A program made the translations under genes and the position numbers. 64,000 bases of DNA from Jannaschia marina (lineage in GTDB: Bacteria > Pseudomonadota > Alphaproteobacteria > Rhodobacterales > Rhodobacteraceae), in contig NZ_JABVAX010000002.1 of the NCBI RefSeq assembly GCF_013404595.1, forward strand, positions 434,001-498,000. Reading direction: 5' to 3'. Under the pieces are notes generated by a model. It was given only the letters and a program-made list of their open reading frames with translations, ran no database searches and was not told the DNA's origin. Shown here piece by piece: positions 1 through 9,185 of the stretch (position 1 is its first letter; every line of letters begins with the position of its first letter).

Positions 1-181
1 TGCGGGCGACGAACTCGATGTCTTCGATATCGCTGTCGGTGAAGGCGGTATAGCGCGCGGGGCCGCCGTCGAGGTCGTTGACGATGACCATCGCCGCCGC
101 GAGCGAGGTGACGATGGCGGTCACCGGCATGAGGAACATGGAAAACCGCAGCCGCCGCGGCGCGTCGTCGAGTTTGCTCAT
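1..181 (-). CDS. Partial membrane-anchored protein of unknown function, cut by window edge
   Basis: The first 60 codons of a minus-strand gene are present; the rest lies beyond the left edge. The ATG at 179-181 is preceded by a GAAGGG ribosome site. The protein starts MSKLDDAPRRLRFSMF, a short basic stretch followed by one hydrophobic segment (about residues 13-32) and then an acidic, probably periplasmic, region. This layout, a positive N-terminus, one membrane anchor and an exported remainder, resembles the next gene upstream on the same strand, although the sequences do not clearly align. It follows the tad pilus cluster in the same direction, so a link to pilus assembly is possible but only inferred. 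I do not recognise a family. Confidence 0.6.
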   Translation of the reverse strand, partial: MSKLDDAPRRLRFSMFLMPVTAIVTSLAAAMVIVNDLDGGPARYTAFTDSDIEDIEFVAR

Positions 182-370
182 CTCGGAACCCTTCTGCTCG
201 GGCGCGCTTTTGATGCGCGTTGGGAAACAGCTACGGACGAAACAAGGCGAAAATCGGGCAACCTGCGGCGGTCCGGCCACGGCCATGACATTGGGAACGG
301 GGAGGGGCGTCCCCGGCCGCCGACGGACAGGCACGGGGAACGGAGCCGAAACAGCAGGCACCGGAACGGC

Positions 371-850
371 TTAGCGCCTGGAGGCGAGCTGTTGCGTGTA
401 GTGGTGGGCGATCCGCGCGGCGGAGGCGAGTTCCAGGAAGGCCAGGTCGGCCGCGTTCGAACCGGGTGCCGCGGCGTCGTAGCTGCGCTGCCCCCGTGCC
501 AGAAGGCGCATCTGCGCCCAGCGGGCGGCACGCAATTGCTCGGCGTCCATCTGCCCGGCGTAGGCCGTGATCATAGGATGTAGCGCGATGGTATCGCATC
601 CCGCGAGAACGCAGGCGTCGGCGATCGCGGCCGTGACTTCGGCTTCTGTGAAGGTCGTGAACTCGATTGCGGTCACGCCCTCGATGCGCGTTTCCCGTGC
701 CGCGGTCTCATCGGGCCTCTGGTCGAGGGCGGCGACCGTTGTCGCGGTCGTCACTGCCGCGACGACGGCGGGGATGACGAAGCGGCCGATCCGTGTGAGC
801 GGGCGTGACGTGGGGTCTGGACTGGTGCCGGGGGTCGTATCGTCGACCAT
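371..850 (-). CDS. Small membrane-anchored protein of unknown function downstream of tad cluster
   Basis: A 159-residue protein. I chose the ATG at 848-850 because GGAGG sits six bases before it; the reading frame extends further upstream but only as a shadow of the ATPase gene. Residues 1-25 are polar, residues about 26-42 form a single alanine/valine/threonine-rich membrane segment, and the remainder is exported or cytoplasmic and alanine-rich, with two cysteines close together (about residues 79 and 83: CVLAGC). No known domain is visible. It lies 168 bases after the AAA ATPase gene on the same strand and may be the tail of the tad operon. The role is unknown. Confidence 0.7.
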   Translation of the reverse strand: MVDDTTPGTSPDPTSRPLTRIGRFVIPAVVAAVTTATTVAALDQRPDETAARETRIEGVTAIEFTTFTEAEVTAAIADACVLAGCDTIALHPMITAYAGQMDAEQLRAARWAQMRLLARGQRSYDAAAPGSNAADLAFLELASAARIAHHYTQQLASRR

Positions 851-1017
851 GGTGTCCTCCGTTGGTAGGCTCCGTTCTGGAGCGGGATACCGGGAGGATG
901 CCGGGGCAATTGGCCCAAACCGGGGCGATATCGCCCGCGTTTTGCGAAAGCGCCGCTGCAGGAATACATCCATGCAGCGATCTTTCTCGTGTCTGTGCGA
1001 GGGAGGGCCTGACGCCC

Positions 1018-2337
1018 TCAGTGGACGATCTCGACTTCCTCGACGAAGAGGTTGGCCCAGGCGCGATCCACCAGTTCGGGCGTCATCCGGTAGGGCAGGC
1101 CCTCGAAGTCGCAGGCGGCGATCATCTGGTCGATCAGGAAGACGCCGTGGAAGTTGGCGTAGACATTGTTGATCTCGGGATAGCGCTTCTTGAGCAGGTG
1201 CACGAGCGCGGCCTCGTCGAGCTCGAACTTCTTCTTCTTGGCGACCATGGCGAAGATCTTGAGGAACTCCGCCTGCGTCGGCCCGTCGATCAGCACCTTG
1301 AAGAAGATCCGGCGCAGCGCCGCCTGATCGAAGATCTTGTTGGGGTGGAAGTTCGTGGAGAAGACGACGAGCGTGTCGAAGGGCACCTCGAACTTCTCGC
1401 CCGATTGCAGGGCGAGGATGTCGTAGCCCATCTCCATCGGGACGATCCACCGGTTGATGATCTTCTGCGGCGGCTCCGCCTGACGGCCGAGGTCGTCCAC
1501 GATGAAGACGCCGCCCGAGGACTTCAGCTGCAGCGACGCCTGATAGGTGCGTGCGACCGCGTTGTAGTTGAGGTCGAGCATGTCGAGCGACAATTCGCCC
1601 CCCGTCATCACCGTCGGCCGTTGGCAGAGGAGGTAACGGCGGTCGACCCGCCGGTTCACCTTGCGCAGCTCGCTGACGTTCTCCTCCTGCGCGACGGCAG
1701 TGTGCACGATCGGGTCGTAGAGCGTGATGACCTGGCCCGCGTATTCGATCGCGTGCGGGATCCAGATGTTGTCGCCAAGCGCCGCGCGGATGCCTTCGGC
1801 GATGGAGGATTTGCCGTTGCCCGGCGGCCCGTACATCAGCACCGAGCGGCCGGAGCCGACCGCCGGACCCAGCTGATCGAGCAGGTTGTCGGGCAGGATG
1901 AGATGACCCATCGACTTCAGGAGAAGCTGACGCGTGATCTGGATGTTCTTGACCGACTGCGCGCGCACCTGCGCCTTGTAGCGTTCCAGCGGGACGGGCA
2001 TCGGCCCGTAGTATTCCGACTGCGCCAGCGCATCGCCCGCCCGGGCCTTGCCCGCGTCGGTCAGCTGGAACCCCATCTCGCCCGAGGAGCCGGCGTGCAG
2101 AGTACCGGTCGCCTGCATGAGCCCGGCATCGCGCGCCTGGTCGATGAGTTCCTGCGTGAGACCCGTCGTCAGGCAGATCGCCTCGGAGATCTCGCGCGTC
2201 GTCTCGACCGATTTGCGGAACACCGTCTTGAGGAGGATATCGCGCAGCATCGTGCCGGTCAGGCCTGTGTCGACGAGGGTGCGGGGCTGCTCGGGCGCGG
2301 GCACGCCCAGTGCGGCGGGGTCGGGGCGCATGTTCAT
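1018..2337 (-). CDS. AAA-family ATPase associated with the tad pilus locus
   Basis: A 439-residue cytoplasmic ATPase. Walker A is GPPGNGKSS (170-178), Walker B is VFIVDD (277-282), a sensor-1 STN lies at 327-329 and a likely arginine finger LRR follows at 341-343. The first 100 residues look like a DNA-binding-like or adaptor helical domain, not a membrane segment. Proteins of this type are commonly seen next to cpaA in alphaproteobacterial tad loci, but to my knowledge their role is undefined; they are distinct from the pilus motor TadA. It starts about 60 bases after cpaA on the same strand, with GGAG ahead of the ATG. Possible jobs are remodelling of pilus parts or regulation of the locus; this is inference. 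Confidence 0.85.
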   Translation of the reverse strand: MNMRPDPAALGVPAPEQPRTLVDTGLTGTMLRDILLKTVFRKSVETTREISEAICLTTGLTQELIDQARDAGLMQATGTLHAGSSGEMGFQLTDAGKARAGDALAQSEYYGPMPVPLERYKAQVRAQSVKNIQITRQLLLKSMGHLILPDNLLDQLGPAVGSGRSVLMYGPPGNGKSSIAEGIRAALGDNIWIPHAIEYAGQVITLYDPIVHTAVAQEENVSELRKVNRRVDRRYLLCQRPTVMTGGELSLDMLDLNYNAVARTYQASLQLKSSGGVFIVDDLGRQAEPPQKIINRWIVPMEMGYDILALQSGEKFEVPFDTLVVFSTNFHPNKIFDQAALRRIFFKVLIDGPTQAEFLKIFAMVAKKKKFELDEAALVHLLKKRYPEINNVYANFHGVFLIDQMIAACDFEGLPYRMTPELVDRAWANLFVEEVEIVH

Positions 2338-2396
2338 GGGCTTCTCCTCCGGGGCCTTCCTAGGGCAGGGGGGTTACGGTTTCCTGAAGATCGCGG

Positions 2397-2915
2397 TCAT
2401 CCGGCGAGCGCGCCGAAGGCAAAGTAGCTGCTGACCGTGGGCGCGAGGGCCAGACCGAAGGGCACGTAGCCCTTGCGGTCCTCGGCGAACCAGATCCAGT
2501 CGGGCTTCGCCCGCCGCAAGGCACCGCTGCGCCGGGCGACGAACATGCCCAGAAGCAGGATCACCGACCAGACCGCGTAGAGGAGCGCCACCGCGCTCAC
2601 ATCCGGCAGCGCCACGAAGGGCGCGACGGCGGCGATGTACTTGGCGTCGCCCGCCCCCATGCCGATCGTCATCGTCAGGCCGAAGCAGATGACGAGCATC
2701 ACGACGAAATGCAGGTAGCGCCATGCATAGTCGGAGAGCGGCATCACGAAGAGACCGGCCACCACGAAGATCGCCAGCATGGCGAGGACCGCGCCGTTCC
2801 TGATCTTCATGGTCAGCAGATCCGTCCAGATCACCCAGAGCGTGACCGGCAGGGTCAGCAGGCCGAAGACGGTCGCCTGCATCGGCGTGATCGCCAGCGT
2901 CGAGAGCATCTCCAT
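2397..2915 (-). CDS. cpaA: Prepilin peptidase, CpaA/TadV family
   Basis: A 172-residue inner-membrane aspartyl protease that cleaves the leader from Flp prepilins and TadE-type pseudopilins. It has the reduced form of type IV prepilin peptidase, without the N-methyltransferase domain, with about six membrane segments. The two catalytic aspartates are visible: Asp32 in WTDLLTMKI and Asp90 in GMGAGDAK, the expected D and GxGD motifs. It lies 10 bases after the TPR lipoprotein gene and before the AAA ATPase, all in one direction, so it is probably co-transcribed with the tad assembly genes. Its substrates in this window are the three Flp pilins at 13.1-14.2 kb and the two TadE-like proteins at 42-43 kb. 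Confidence 0.93.
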   Translation of the reverse strand: MEMLSTLAITPMQATVFGLLTLPVTLWVIWTDLLTMKIRNGAVLAMLAIFVVAGLFVMPLSDYAWRYLHFVVMLVICFGLTMTIGMGAGDAKYIAAVAPFVALPDVSAVALLYAVWSVILLLGMFVARRSGALRRAKPDWIWFAEDRKGYVPFGLALAPTVSSYFAFGALAG

Positions 2916-2925
2916 CGGGTTCGCC

Positions 2926-3768
2926 TCAGCCGAGGGCCTGAAGCGCGCGCTGCGCGGCCTCGAAGTGGCGGGGATGGGTGTCGATGGCGTCCTGCAGGAG
3001 GTTGCGCCCGATGTCGACGTCGCCCTGCTTGACAGCGGCGAGGCCCGCGGTGTGCAGAAGCTGCGCGCGTTCCTCCTGCGACATCGGGACGGCCGGCAGC
3101 GTGTAGGTGCGCCGCGCCGCGCGGGCGAGCACGAGGTTGTTCTTCGCGGTGAAGAGCGTCTCGTCGTAGGTGATCGCCTCGGTAAAGAGCCGCTCGGCGG
3201 CCTCGCTGTCGCCGCGCGTGAGCTTCGAATAGCCCCAGTTGTTCATCACCCCCGCGGGCGTCGTCGTCAGGCCGACGGCCGTTTCGTAGAAGCTGTCGGC
3301 GCGGTCCCATTGCTGGTTGCTGTCGGCGACCATGGCCTCGAGCCGGTAGCGGGCGAAGGTCTCGTGGGTGGGCGGGATCGTGTCGAGCACGACCTTGGCC
3401 GCGGCCCAGTCGGAATTTCGGATCATCGCGTCGGCGAGAAAGACGAGATCCTCGTTGTTCGATTCCTCGTGGTCGACGATCTCCTGCCAGGCGCGTTTGC
3501 CTTCGGTGTTGCGGCCCGCCTTGATAAGCGCGCCGGCCAGGTCGCGCTGTTTGCCGATGTCGTCGGGATCGTCGGCGACCTGGCGCTGGAAGTAGGCCAC
3601 GGCCTCGCGCGGGTCGGCCACGGTGAGCATGATGTCGCGGATGCTGTCGGCTTCGGCGCGGGCGGCCCCGTTGACGGCGCGGGTCACGTCGGTCTGCCCG
3701 AGTTGGCCGCAGGCCGACAGGGCGAGGCTCCCTCCGAGGAGAAGGGCGAGAAAACCAGGATGGCGCAT
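2926..3768 (-). CDS. TadD-like TPR lipoprotein (second copy)
   Basis: A 280-residue lipoprotein made almost entirely of TPR-like helical repeats. The signal peptide (1-19) ends in a lipobox LSAC with the lipidated Cys at residue 20, so it should be anchored in the outer or inner membrane facing the periplasm. TadD proteins act as pilotins or scaffolds for assembly of the CpaC secretin. The ATG at 3768 has AAAGGA seven bases upstream. It follows a shorter TPR lipoprotein gene (3802-4377) with 33 bases between them; the two probably arose by duplication but have diverged strongly. Confidence 0.88.
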   Translation of the reverse strand: MRHPGFLALLLGGSLALSACGQLGQTDVTRAVNGAARAEADSIRDIMLTVADPREAVAYFQRQVADDPDDIGKQRDLAGALIKAGRNTEGKRAWQEIVDHEESNNEDLVFLADAMIRNSDWAAAKVVLDTIPPTHETFARYRLEAMVADSNQQWDRADSFYETAVGLTTTPAGVMNNWGYSKLTRGDSEAAERLFTEAITYDETLFTAKNNLVLARAARRTYTLPAVPMSQEERAQLLHTAGLAAVKQGDVDIGRNLLQDAIDTHPRHFEAAQRALQALG

Positions 3769-3801
3769 TTTGCGTCCTTTTCTGCTCGATGCCTTCGGTT
3801 C

Positions 3802-4377
3802 TTATGGGAACTGGCCGTCCGGTGACCGAAGATCGTAGACCCCGGTGCCCCGCCGCGCCAGCGTGAAGGCTTCATCTTGGGCGACAGCGTAGCCGCCATT
3901 TTCGATTTTTGCACTCGCAACGCGCAGGTTGCGCAGGATTTCCGGCGAGGGTTGCAAAGCGAACGCAGTCTCGAAGACGCGCAAGGCCTCGCCGGTCTTG
4001 CCCTGCTCGAGGAGCGCGACCCCGAGGTCGTTCCACGCCGGCCCGTTGCGTGGCTCGGCCTCGACCACCTCCCGCAGGAGGCGTTCGGCCTGCCCGAGAC
4101 GGCCGAGACGGATGTTCGCGCCCGCGATCGCCGCCTTGACCTCGGGCGTGAGCCCTTCCGGTCCCGCGGCGGCGCGCAGGTAGCTGTCGAGGGCGAGGTC
4201 CGGCTCGCCCGCCGCAAGAAGCCGGTCGCCGACGATGAGGGGGTCGACCACGTCGTCGCCTCGCGCGAAGCCCGGCGCGGTCAGCGGATCCTCGGCCAGC
4301 GCGCCCCGCGCGGTCACACCGGACTGGCAGGCCGAGAGCGCGGCCGCGGCGAGGAGGAGAAGGACGCGCCGGCCCAT
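3802..4377 (-). CDS. tadD: TadD-like TPR lipoprotein (first copy)
   Basis: A 191-residue lipoprotein: signal peptide MGRRVLLLLAAAALSAC with lipobox LSAC (Cys17), then three or so TPR units (about 45-165) containing the usual small-residue helix pattern such as GPAWNDLGVALLEQGK. The likely role is periplasmic scaffold or pilotin for the Tad secretin. Its start codon overlaps the stop of tadC in a TGATG arrangement, so translation is probably coupled. The downstream neighbour is a longer TPR lipoprotein, and the system therefore has two TadD-type proteins, as is common in Rhodobacterales. Confidence 0.88.
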   Translation of the reverse strand: MGRRVLLLLAAAALSACQSGVTARGALAEDPLTAPGFARGDDVVDPLIVGDRLLAAGEPDLALDSYLRAAAGPEGLTPEVKAAIAGANIRLGRLGQAERLLREVVEAEPRNGPAWNDLGVALLEQGKTGEALRVFETAFALQPSPEILRNLRVASAKIENGGYAVAQDEAFTLARRGTGVYDLRSPDGQFP

Positions 4378-5360
4378 CAGAACGCCGCGTTCCCGGAGAG
4401 CGCGTCGGCGATTCCGTGCAGCGACGGGCCGATGAGGATGATGAGGAGCGGCGGCACGCAGAACATCATGGTGCCCACGGTCAGCTTCGTCGGCAGCACG
4501 TTGGCCTTCTCCTCGGCGCGCATCACCCGCTTGTCGCGCATCTCGGAGGCATAGACGCGCAGGGCGTCCGCGATCGAGGTGCCGAAGCTCTGGGACTGGA
4601 TGAGCACGGTCACGAAGCTCGTGATGTCGTTGATGTCGCAGCGCTCGGCCATGGAACGCAGGACCGCGGGCTTGTCCTTGCCGGCCTTCATCTCCTGCGC
4701 GACCATCAGGAACTCGCCCGCGAGCGCGGGGTAGGAGGGCTCGATCTCGGTCGCCATGCGGATGATCGACTGGTCCAGCGACTGGCCCGCCTCGACGCAG
4801 ACGAGCAGCAGGTCGAGCGCGTCGGGGAAGCCCTCCTGGATCTCTTCCTGACGTTTGCCCACCCGCTTCTGCACCCAGTAGCGCGGGGCGTAGTAGCCGA
4901 CGAGGCCGGGCCCGAGCACGTAGAGCAGCTTCATGTGCGCCGGGGTCTCGTCGCCCGCGAGGAAGAGCATGTAGATCGCGCCGAGCACCATGAGCCCGAT
5001 GCCGAGCAGGAACTGGGCCGCCGTCAGCGTGCGCACCGCATCCTTGTGCGGGTAGCCCGCGCGGATGAGCATCGTGCGCGTCGCCGAGGCCTGCTCCTCG
5101 TCGGCGGGGTCGAGGTATTGCGCGTATTTGGCGAGATGCTCGTTGCGCTGGCCGTGGCGCGACAGCTGGGTCTCGGCCGCGTCCTCGTCGAGGATGATGC
5201 CCTTGCGCTCCCGGGCGATCCGATCCATCGGCTCGACCTTCTTGCGCATCACAAGCGGCAGCATCAGCAGCACGAGCAGGAGGCCCGCGCCCCCGGCGAT
5301 ATAGATCCAGCCGTCGGGGCCGAGCATCGCGGCGAGGATTTCGTTCAGCGTATCCATCAT
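4377..5360 (-). CDS. tadC: Tad pilus inner-membrane platform protein TadC
   Basis: A 327-residue polytopic protein of the type II secretion F family (GspF/PilC-like), which with TadB forms the inner-membrane platform on which the TadA motor acts. Start: tandem ATG codons at 5358-5360 and 5355-5357 beginning MMDTLNEIL; the frame stays open upstream but only inside tadB. Hydrophobic segments lie at about residues 17-35, 120-140 and 145-165 and near the C-terminus, around the conserved cytoplasmic T2SSF domain (about 175-300) that includes FPDALDLLLVCVEAGQSLDQ. It is eight bases downstream of tadB and overlaps tadD by one base. Confidence 0.94.
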   Translation of the reverse strand: MMDTLNEILAAMLGPDGWIYIAGGAGLLLVLLMLPLVMRKKVEPMDRIARERKGIILDEDAAETQLSRHGQRNEHLAKYAQYLDPADEEQASATRTMLIRAGYPHKDAVRTLTAAQFLLGIGLMVLGAIYMLFLAGDETPAHMKLLYVLGPGLVGYYAPRYWVQKRVGKRQEEIQEGFPDALDLLLVCVEAGQSLDQSIIRMATEIEPSYPALAGEFLMVAQEMKAGKDKPAVLRSMAERCDINDITSFVTVLIQSQSFGTSIADALRVYASEMRDKRVMRAEEKANVLPTKLTVGTMMFCVPPLLIILIGPSLHGIADALSGNAAF

Positions 5361-5368
5361 GGGCGGCC

Positions 5369-6337
5369 TCAGACCTTGATGTTGACCATCATGCGCATGA
5401 AGATCACGTTCACGATCAGGAACACGATCACCACGGCCGCGGCCGGAATGAAGTAGGCGGTCTCGGAGACCTCGGTGTAGTAGTCCGGCTTCATCACATT
5501 GATGCCGACCGCGGCGAGGATGGGGAAGGCCGAAAGGAACATGCCCGACCACCGGGCCTCCGCCGTGATCGCCTTGACCTTGCGGAAGAGCTTGAAGCGC
5601 GCGCGCACGACGTTGGCGAGGCCCTCGAGGATCTCCGCGAGGTTGCCGCCCGATTTCTGCTGGATGGCGACCGCCACGGCAAGGAAGCGCAGGTCCTGCA
5701 ACTCGACGCGCTCGGCCAGGGCACGCAGCGCCTCGGGCACGTCCCGGCCGTAGGCGGCCTCGTCGGCGATGAAGCCCATCTCGGATCCCAGCGGATCGGC
5801 GATCTCCTTGGCGACGATGCCGATCGCGGAGTTGAGCGGGTGGCCCACGCGAAGCGACCGCACGATCAGTTCGATCGCGTCGGGCAATTGCTCCTCCATC
5901 AGCGCGAGGCGCTTCTTCGCCTGTCCGTTGACCCAGAAGTAGACGCCTCCGATGCCGATGAAGAGCGACAGCGGCAGCCGGATCAGCAGCGCGGCCTGCG
6001 TCAGGAAGGTCATCAGGAAGAAGGACATAAAGACCATCAGGATCATCACGCCGATCAGCATGCCCGGGGTGAAGGCGAGGTTCGCCTTCTGCGCCTTCTC
6101 GGCAAGGAGGGAGTAGAGCGGGATCGACCTGGCCCCGTCGTGCTGCGACATCTCCTTGCGCAGCTGGGCCATGACCTCGTCGCGGGTCTGGCCCTTTTCG
6201 AGCATCTCGAGCCGGCGGTTGACCCGGTTGTTGAGCTTGATCGACTTTCCGAAGATCAGCATGTAGATGCCGCCGATCGAGAAGAACACCGCGCCGAAGA
6301 TGGCGAGGTAGATCAACGGCTCGATTGAGAGTTCCAT
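5369..6337 (-). CDS. tadB: Tad pilus inner-membrane platform protein TadB
   Basis: A 322-residue protein, partner of TadC. It has an N-terminal membrane segment (about 7-27), a cytoplasmic stretch with basic and acidic residues (30-85), two further membrane segments (about 95-135), the T2SSF domain with LPDAIELIVRSLRVGHPLNS (about 155-175), and a C-terminal hydrophobic pair. It converts motor motion by the TadA ATPase into pilin insertion. The ATG at 6337 follows the tadA stop by three bases, so the genes are tightly coupled. Confidence 0.95.
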   Translation of the reverse strand: MELSIEPLIYLAIFGAVFFSIGGIYMLIFGKSIKLNNRVNRRLEMLEKGQTRDEVMAQLRKEMSQHDGARSIPLYSLLAEKAQKANLAFTPGMLIGVMILMVFMSFFLMTFLTQAALLIRLPLSLFIGIGGVYFWVNGQAKKRLALMEEQLPDAIELIVRSLRVGHPLNSAIGIVAKEIADPLGSEMGFIADEAAYGRDVPEALRALAERVELQDLRFLAVAVAIQQKSGGNLAEILEGLANVVRARFKLFRKVKAITAEARWSGMFLSAFPILAAVGINVMKPDYYTEVSETAYFIPAAAVVIVFLIVNVIFMRMMVNIKV

Positions 6338-6340
6338 GCG

Positions 6341-7792
6341 TCAGACTCCCGCGGGTTCGTAGATCGAGGCCGGCAGGTCGTAGCCCCAGGCCTTGAAGCG
6401 GTCGGAATAATGGCTGCGGATGCCGGTGCCGGTGAAACGACCGATGATCTTGCCGTCCTGTTCGAGGCCGAGACGCTCGTAGCGGAAGATTTCCTGCAGG
6501 GTGATGACCTCGCCCTCCATCCCCGTGACCTCGGTGATCGAAACCATGCGACGCGAGCCGTCCTGAAGACGCGACGCCTGCACGATGAGGTTCACGGCCG
6601 AGGAGATCTGGGCCCGCACGGCCTTCAGCGGCATCTCGATGCCGGCCATGGCGACCATGTTCTCGAGGCGCGAGATGCCGTCGCGGGCGTTGTTGGCGTG
6701 AATCGTCGTCATCGAACCGTCGTGGCCGGTGTTCATGGCCTGGAGCATGTCGATGACTTCCTCCCCGCGCGTCTCGCCCACGATGATGCGGTCGGGACGC
6801 ATCCGCAGCGCGTTCCTCAGACAGTCGCGCTGGGTGACGGCCCCCTTGCCTTCCACGTTGGGCGGGCGGCTTTCCATCCGGCCCACGTGATCCTGCTGGA
6901 GCTGGAGTTCGGCGGTATCCTCGATCGTCAGCACGCGCTCGGCGTTGCCGATGAAGGACGACAGGGCGTTGAGCGTCGTCGTCTTGCCCGAACCCGTTCC
7001 GCCCGAGACGATGACGTTCAGGCGGCAGGCGACGGCGGCCTGAAGATAGGTCGCCATCTCCTCGGTGAAGGCCCCGAAGTTCACGAGGTCGTCGACCGAG
7101 AGCTTCTCCTTCTTGAACTTGCGGATCGAGACGAGCGAGCCGTCGACGGCGACCGGGGGGACCATGGCGTTGAAGCGCGAGCCGTCCTTCAGGCGGGCGT
7201 CGACGTAGGGGTTCGATTCATCGACGCGCCGGCCCACGGCCGAGACGATCTTGTCGATGATCCGCATCAGATGCTTCTCGTCCTTGAAGCGGATCTCGGA
7301 CTTCTGCAGCTTGCCCGCCCGTTCGATGAAGATCGAATGGGGGCCGTTGACGAGGATGTCGTTGACGCTCTCGTCCTTCAGGAGCGGTTCCAGGGGGCCG
7401 AGGCCCATCACCTCGTCGAAGAGTTCGGAGTTCAGCGTGTCGCGGTCCTCGCGGCCGAGGACGACGCCCAGTTCCGAAAGCTCCTCGGAGGTGATCGACA
7501 CGATCTCGCTGCGCAAGGCGGTCGGATCGGCCTTCTCGATCGCCGAGAGATTGAGGTTGTCGAGCAACCGATGGTGCATCTCGGTCTTCAGCTCCTCGAT
7601 GCGCTCTCGGCGCTTGAGATCCTTGTCGGAGGCCTCGGGCGCGGCGGGCTTCGGTGCCGGCTTCGGCTTCGGGGCAGGGGCGGAGGCCGGGGCCGCGGCG
7701 GCCGGTGCGGCCTGGGCCTCGGTCGGCGCGGCCTGCGGTGCGCCGATCGGTTTCGCCCCGTCGATCTGCGGCTTCTTGTAGCGTGAGAACAT
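6341..7792 (-). CDS. tadA: Tad pilus assembly motor ATPase TadA/CpaF
   Basis: A 483-residue secretion ATPase of the CpaF/VirB11-like class. Residues 1-60 are a low-complexity Ala/Pro/Lys tail (including PKPKPAPKP). The N-terminal domain runs to about 240. Walker A GGTGSGKT is at 264-271, the Asp box TIEDTAE at 289-295, Walker B RIIVGE at 335-340 and the His box [12 protein letters not shown] at 356-367, all intact, so it should be active. In Tad systems this enzyme powers both extension and retraction. It is 22 bases downstream of cpaE and three bases before tadB. Confidence 0.97.
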   Translation of the reverse strand: MFSRYKKPQIDGAKPIGAPQAAPTEAQAAPAAAAPASAPAPKPKPAPKPAAPEASDKDLKRRERIEELKTEMHHRLLDNLNLSAIEKADPTALRSEIVSITSEELSELGVVLGREDRDTLNSELFDEVMGLGPLEPLLKDESVNDILVNGPHSIFIERAGKLQKSEIRFKDEKHLMRIIDKIVSAVGRRVDESNPYVDARLKDGSRFNAMVPPVAVDGSLVSIRKFKKEKLSVDDLVNFGAFTEEMATYLQAAVACRLNVIVSGGTGSGKTTTLNALSSFIGNAERVLTIEDTAELQLQQDHVGRMESRPPNVEGKGAVTQRDCLRNALRMRPDRIIVGETRGEEVIDMLQAMNTGHDGSMTTIHANNARDGISRLENMVAMAGIEMPLKAVRAQISSAVNLIVQASRLQDGSRRMVSITEVTGMEGEVITLQEIFRYERLGLEQDGKIIGRFTGTGIRSHYSDRFKAWGYDLPASIYEPAGV

Positions 7793-7814
7793 TTGCTCGG
7801 TTCCTCGCGGTCGT

Positions 7815-9185
7815 TCAGCCGAACTTCAGGCCGAAGATCGCCTTCTTGGCGGGTTTCTTCTTCGACTCGAGCGCCGTGCCCGTCGCGATCGCCTCGCGCG
7901 CGTCGAGCAGGCTGCCGGCCAGCTTCTGGATTTCCTTGGCGAGCGGGTTGCGCGGCGCGAGCGTGCTCAGCGGGGCCGCCTGATCGTTGATCTCGGTCAC
8001 CTGCTTGCCGCCGTCGGGCAGCACGGCGTGGAACTTCACGTCGAGGCTCTCGGCCATCTTCTCCACGCGCGACTTGCCGGTCATGTCCATCTTGCCGGGG
8101 CCGCGGTTGAGCACGAAGGCCATCCGCTCGACGGGCAGGCCCTCCGATTGCAGAAGCTTCTGGAAACGCATCGCATTCTGCGCCGACCGTACCTCCAGCC
8201 CGCAGACGACGAAGTAGAGGTCGCTCTCGCTCAGCACGGTGTCCGTCCAACCGGTGATCGTGTTCGGCATGTCGACGATGACGATATCGAAGCAATCGCG
8301 GGCGAGCGACAGAAGCCCGGTCACGTCCTCCGGTCCGATCAGGTCGAGCGGCAGGATCTCGGGCGGCGAGGTGAAGACGCTGATCTTCTCCTTGTAGCTG
8401 CGCAGCGCCTGGCGAAAGGCCTGCTCGTCCATCGACGCGACATCCGAGAGGATCTCTAGGATCATCGGCTTGCGCGCCAGATCGAGATACGTCGCCACCG
8501 AGCCGAACTGCAGCCCGAAGTCGATCACGCAGACGCGCGGGGCATCGTGCTTCGAGGCATTCGCCAGCTCCCAGGCGAGATTGACCGTCAGGGTGGTCGA
8601 GCCGTCGCCGCCCGCGGCGGATTGCACGGCGAAGATCGCACCCTTGCCGTCGCTGCGGCCGCCGCCGGTCGGCGTGGCCGGTACGGGGAGCGGGGCCGCC
8701 TCCTCCGGGGCGTCCTGCACCGCGTCCACGATGTCGGTGCCCGCGCGCTTCATCATGTCGGCACCGTCCGCCCCGCCCGTCGTGCGGATGCGGGCCACGG
8801 CCTCGGAGAGGGCGGCTTCGGGCAGGGGATAGGGCGCGAAATCGTCGGCCCCGGCACGCAGCAGCTCGTGCAGCGGCATGGGGCCGAGGCCGTCGGCCAC
8901 CAGGATCACCTTGAGCCCGGCGCGTTTGGCCTGGCGGATGACGTCAGAGATGACCTGAAGCCGGGGCTCGTCTTCGCCATCGACGGCGATGACGATGAAT
9001 TCCAGCGCCTCGGCCTCGTCCTGGCGCAGGAAGGCGGTGGCTTCGGCAAAGTCGAGGTCGCCCCAGGCCTCGCCGAGTTCGGTTTCCATGTCCTCGATCA
9101 GCAGGTCGAATTCCTGCACGTCACGCGAGACCGTGACCGCGCGGAGCGGTTCGGGCTCGGGGAGAAGGGCCAGGTTACTCGCCAT
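7815..9185 (-). CDS. cpaE: Tad pilus localisation protein CpaE/TadZ
   Basis: A 456-residue protein with an N-terminal receiver-like domain lacking the usual acceptor layout (about 15-135), a linker, and a ParA/MinD-type ATPase domain (about 180-430). The P-loop reads AAGGDGSTTLTVNLAWE: the lysines of the usual KGGxGKT deviant Walker motif are replaced, as is often seen in CpaE/TadZ, which serve mainly to place the pilus machine at a pole or focus. A switch region VCVIDFGLQFG and DIVIVDMPNTI follow. The ATG is at 9185; a hairpin terminator for the preceding transcript lies about 230 bases upstream, so cpaE probably has its own promoter and heads the cpaE-tadABC-tadD-cpaA unit. Confidence 0.94.
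   Translation of the reverse strand: MASNLALLPEPEPLRAVTVSRDVQEFDLLIEDMETELGEAWGDLDFAEATAFLRQDEAEALEFIVIAVDGEDEPRLQVISDVIRQAKRAGLKVILVADGLGPMPLHELLRAGADDFAPYPLPEAALSEAVARIRTTGGADGADMMKRAGTDIVDAVQDAPEEAAPLPVPATPTGGGRSDGKGAIFAVQSAAGGDGSTTLTVNLAWELANASKHDAPRVCVIDFGLQFGSVATYLDLARKPMILEILSDVASMDEQAFRQALRSYKEKISVFTSPPEILPLDLIGPEDVTGLLSLARDCFDIVIVDMPNTITGWTDTVLSESDLYFVVCGLEVRSAQNAMRFQKLLQSEGLPVERMAFVLNRGPGKMDMTGKSRVEKMAESLDVKFHAVLPDGGKQVTEINDQAAPLSTLAPRNPLAKEIQKLAGSLLDAREAIATGTALESKKKPAKKAIFGLKFG

Noticed and set aside
805-2427. Long open frames on the plus strand opposite the AAA ATPase gene, and many similar ones opposite tadA, dnaG, pntAB and glyA
   Set aside because: They are by-products of high GC at third positions: products are His/Arg/Asp-rich, match no family, and lie exactly opposite clear genes.
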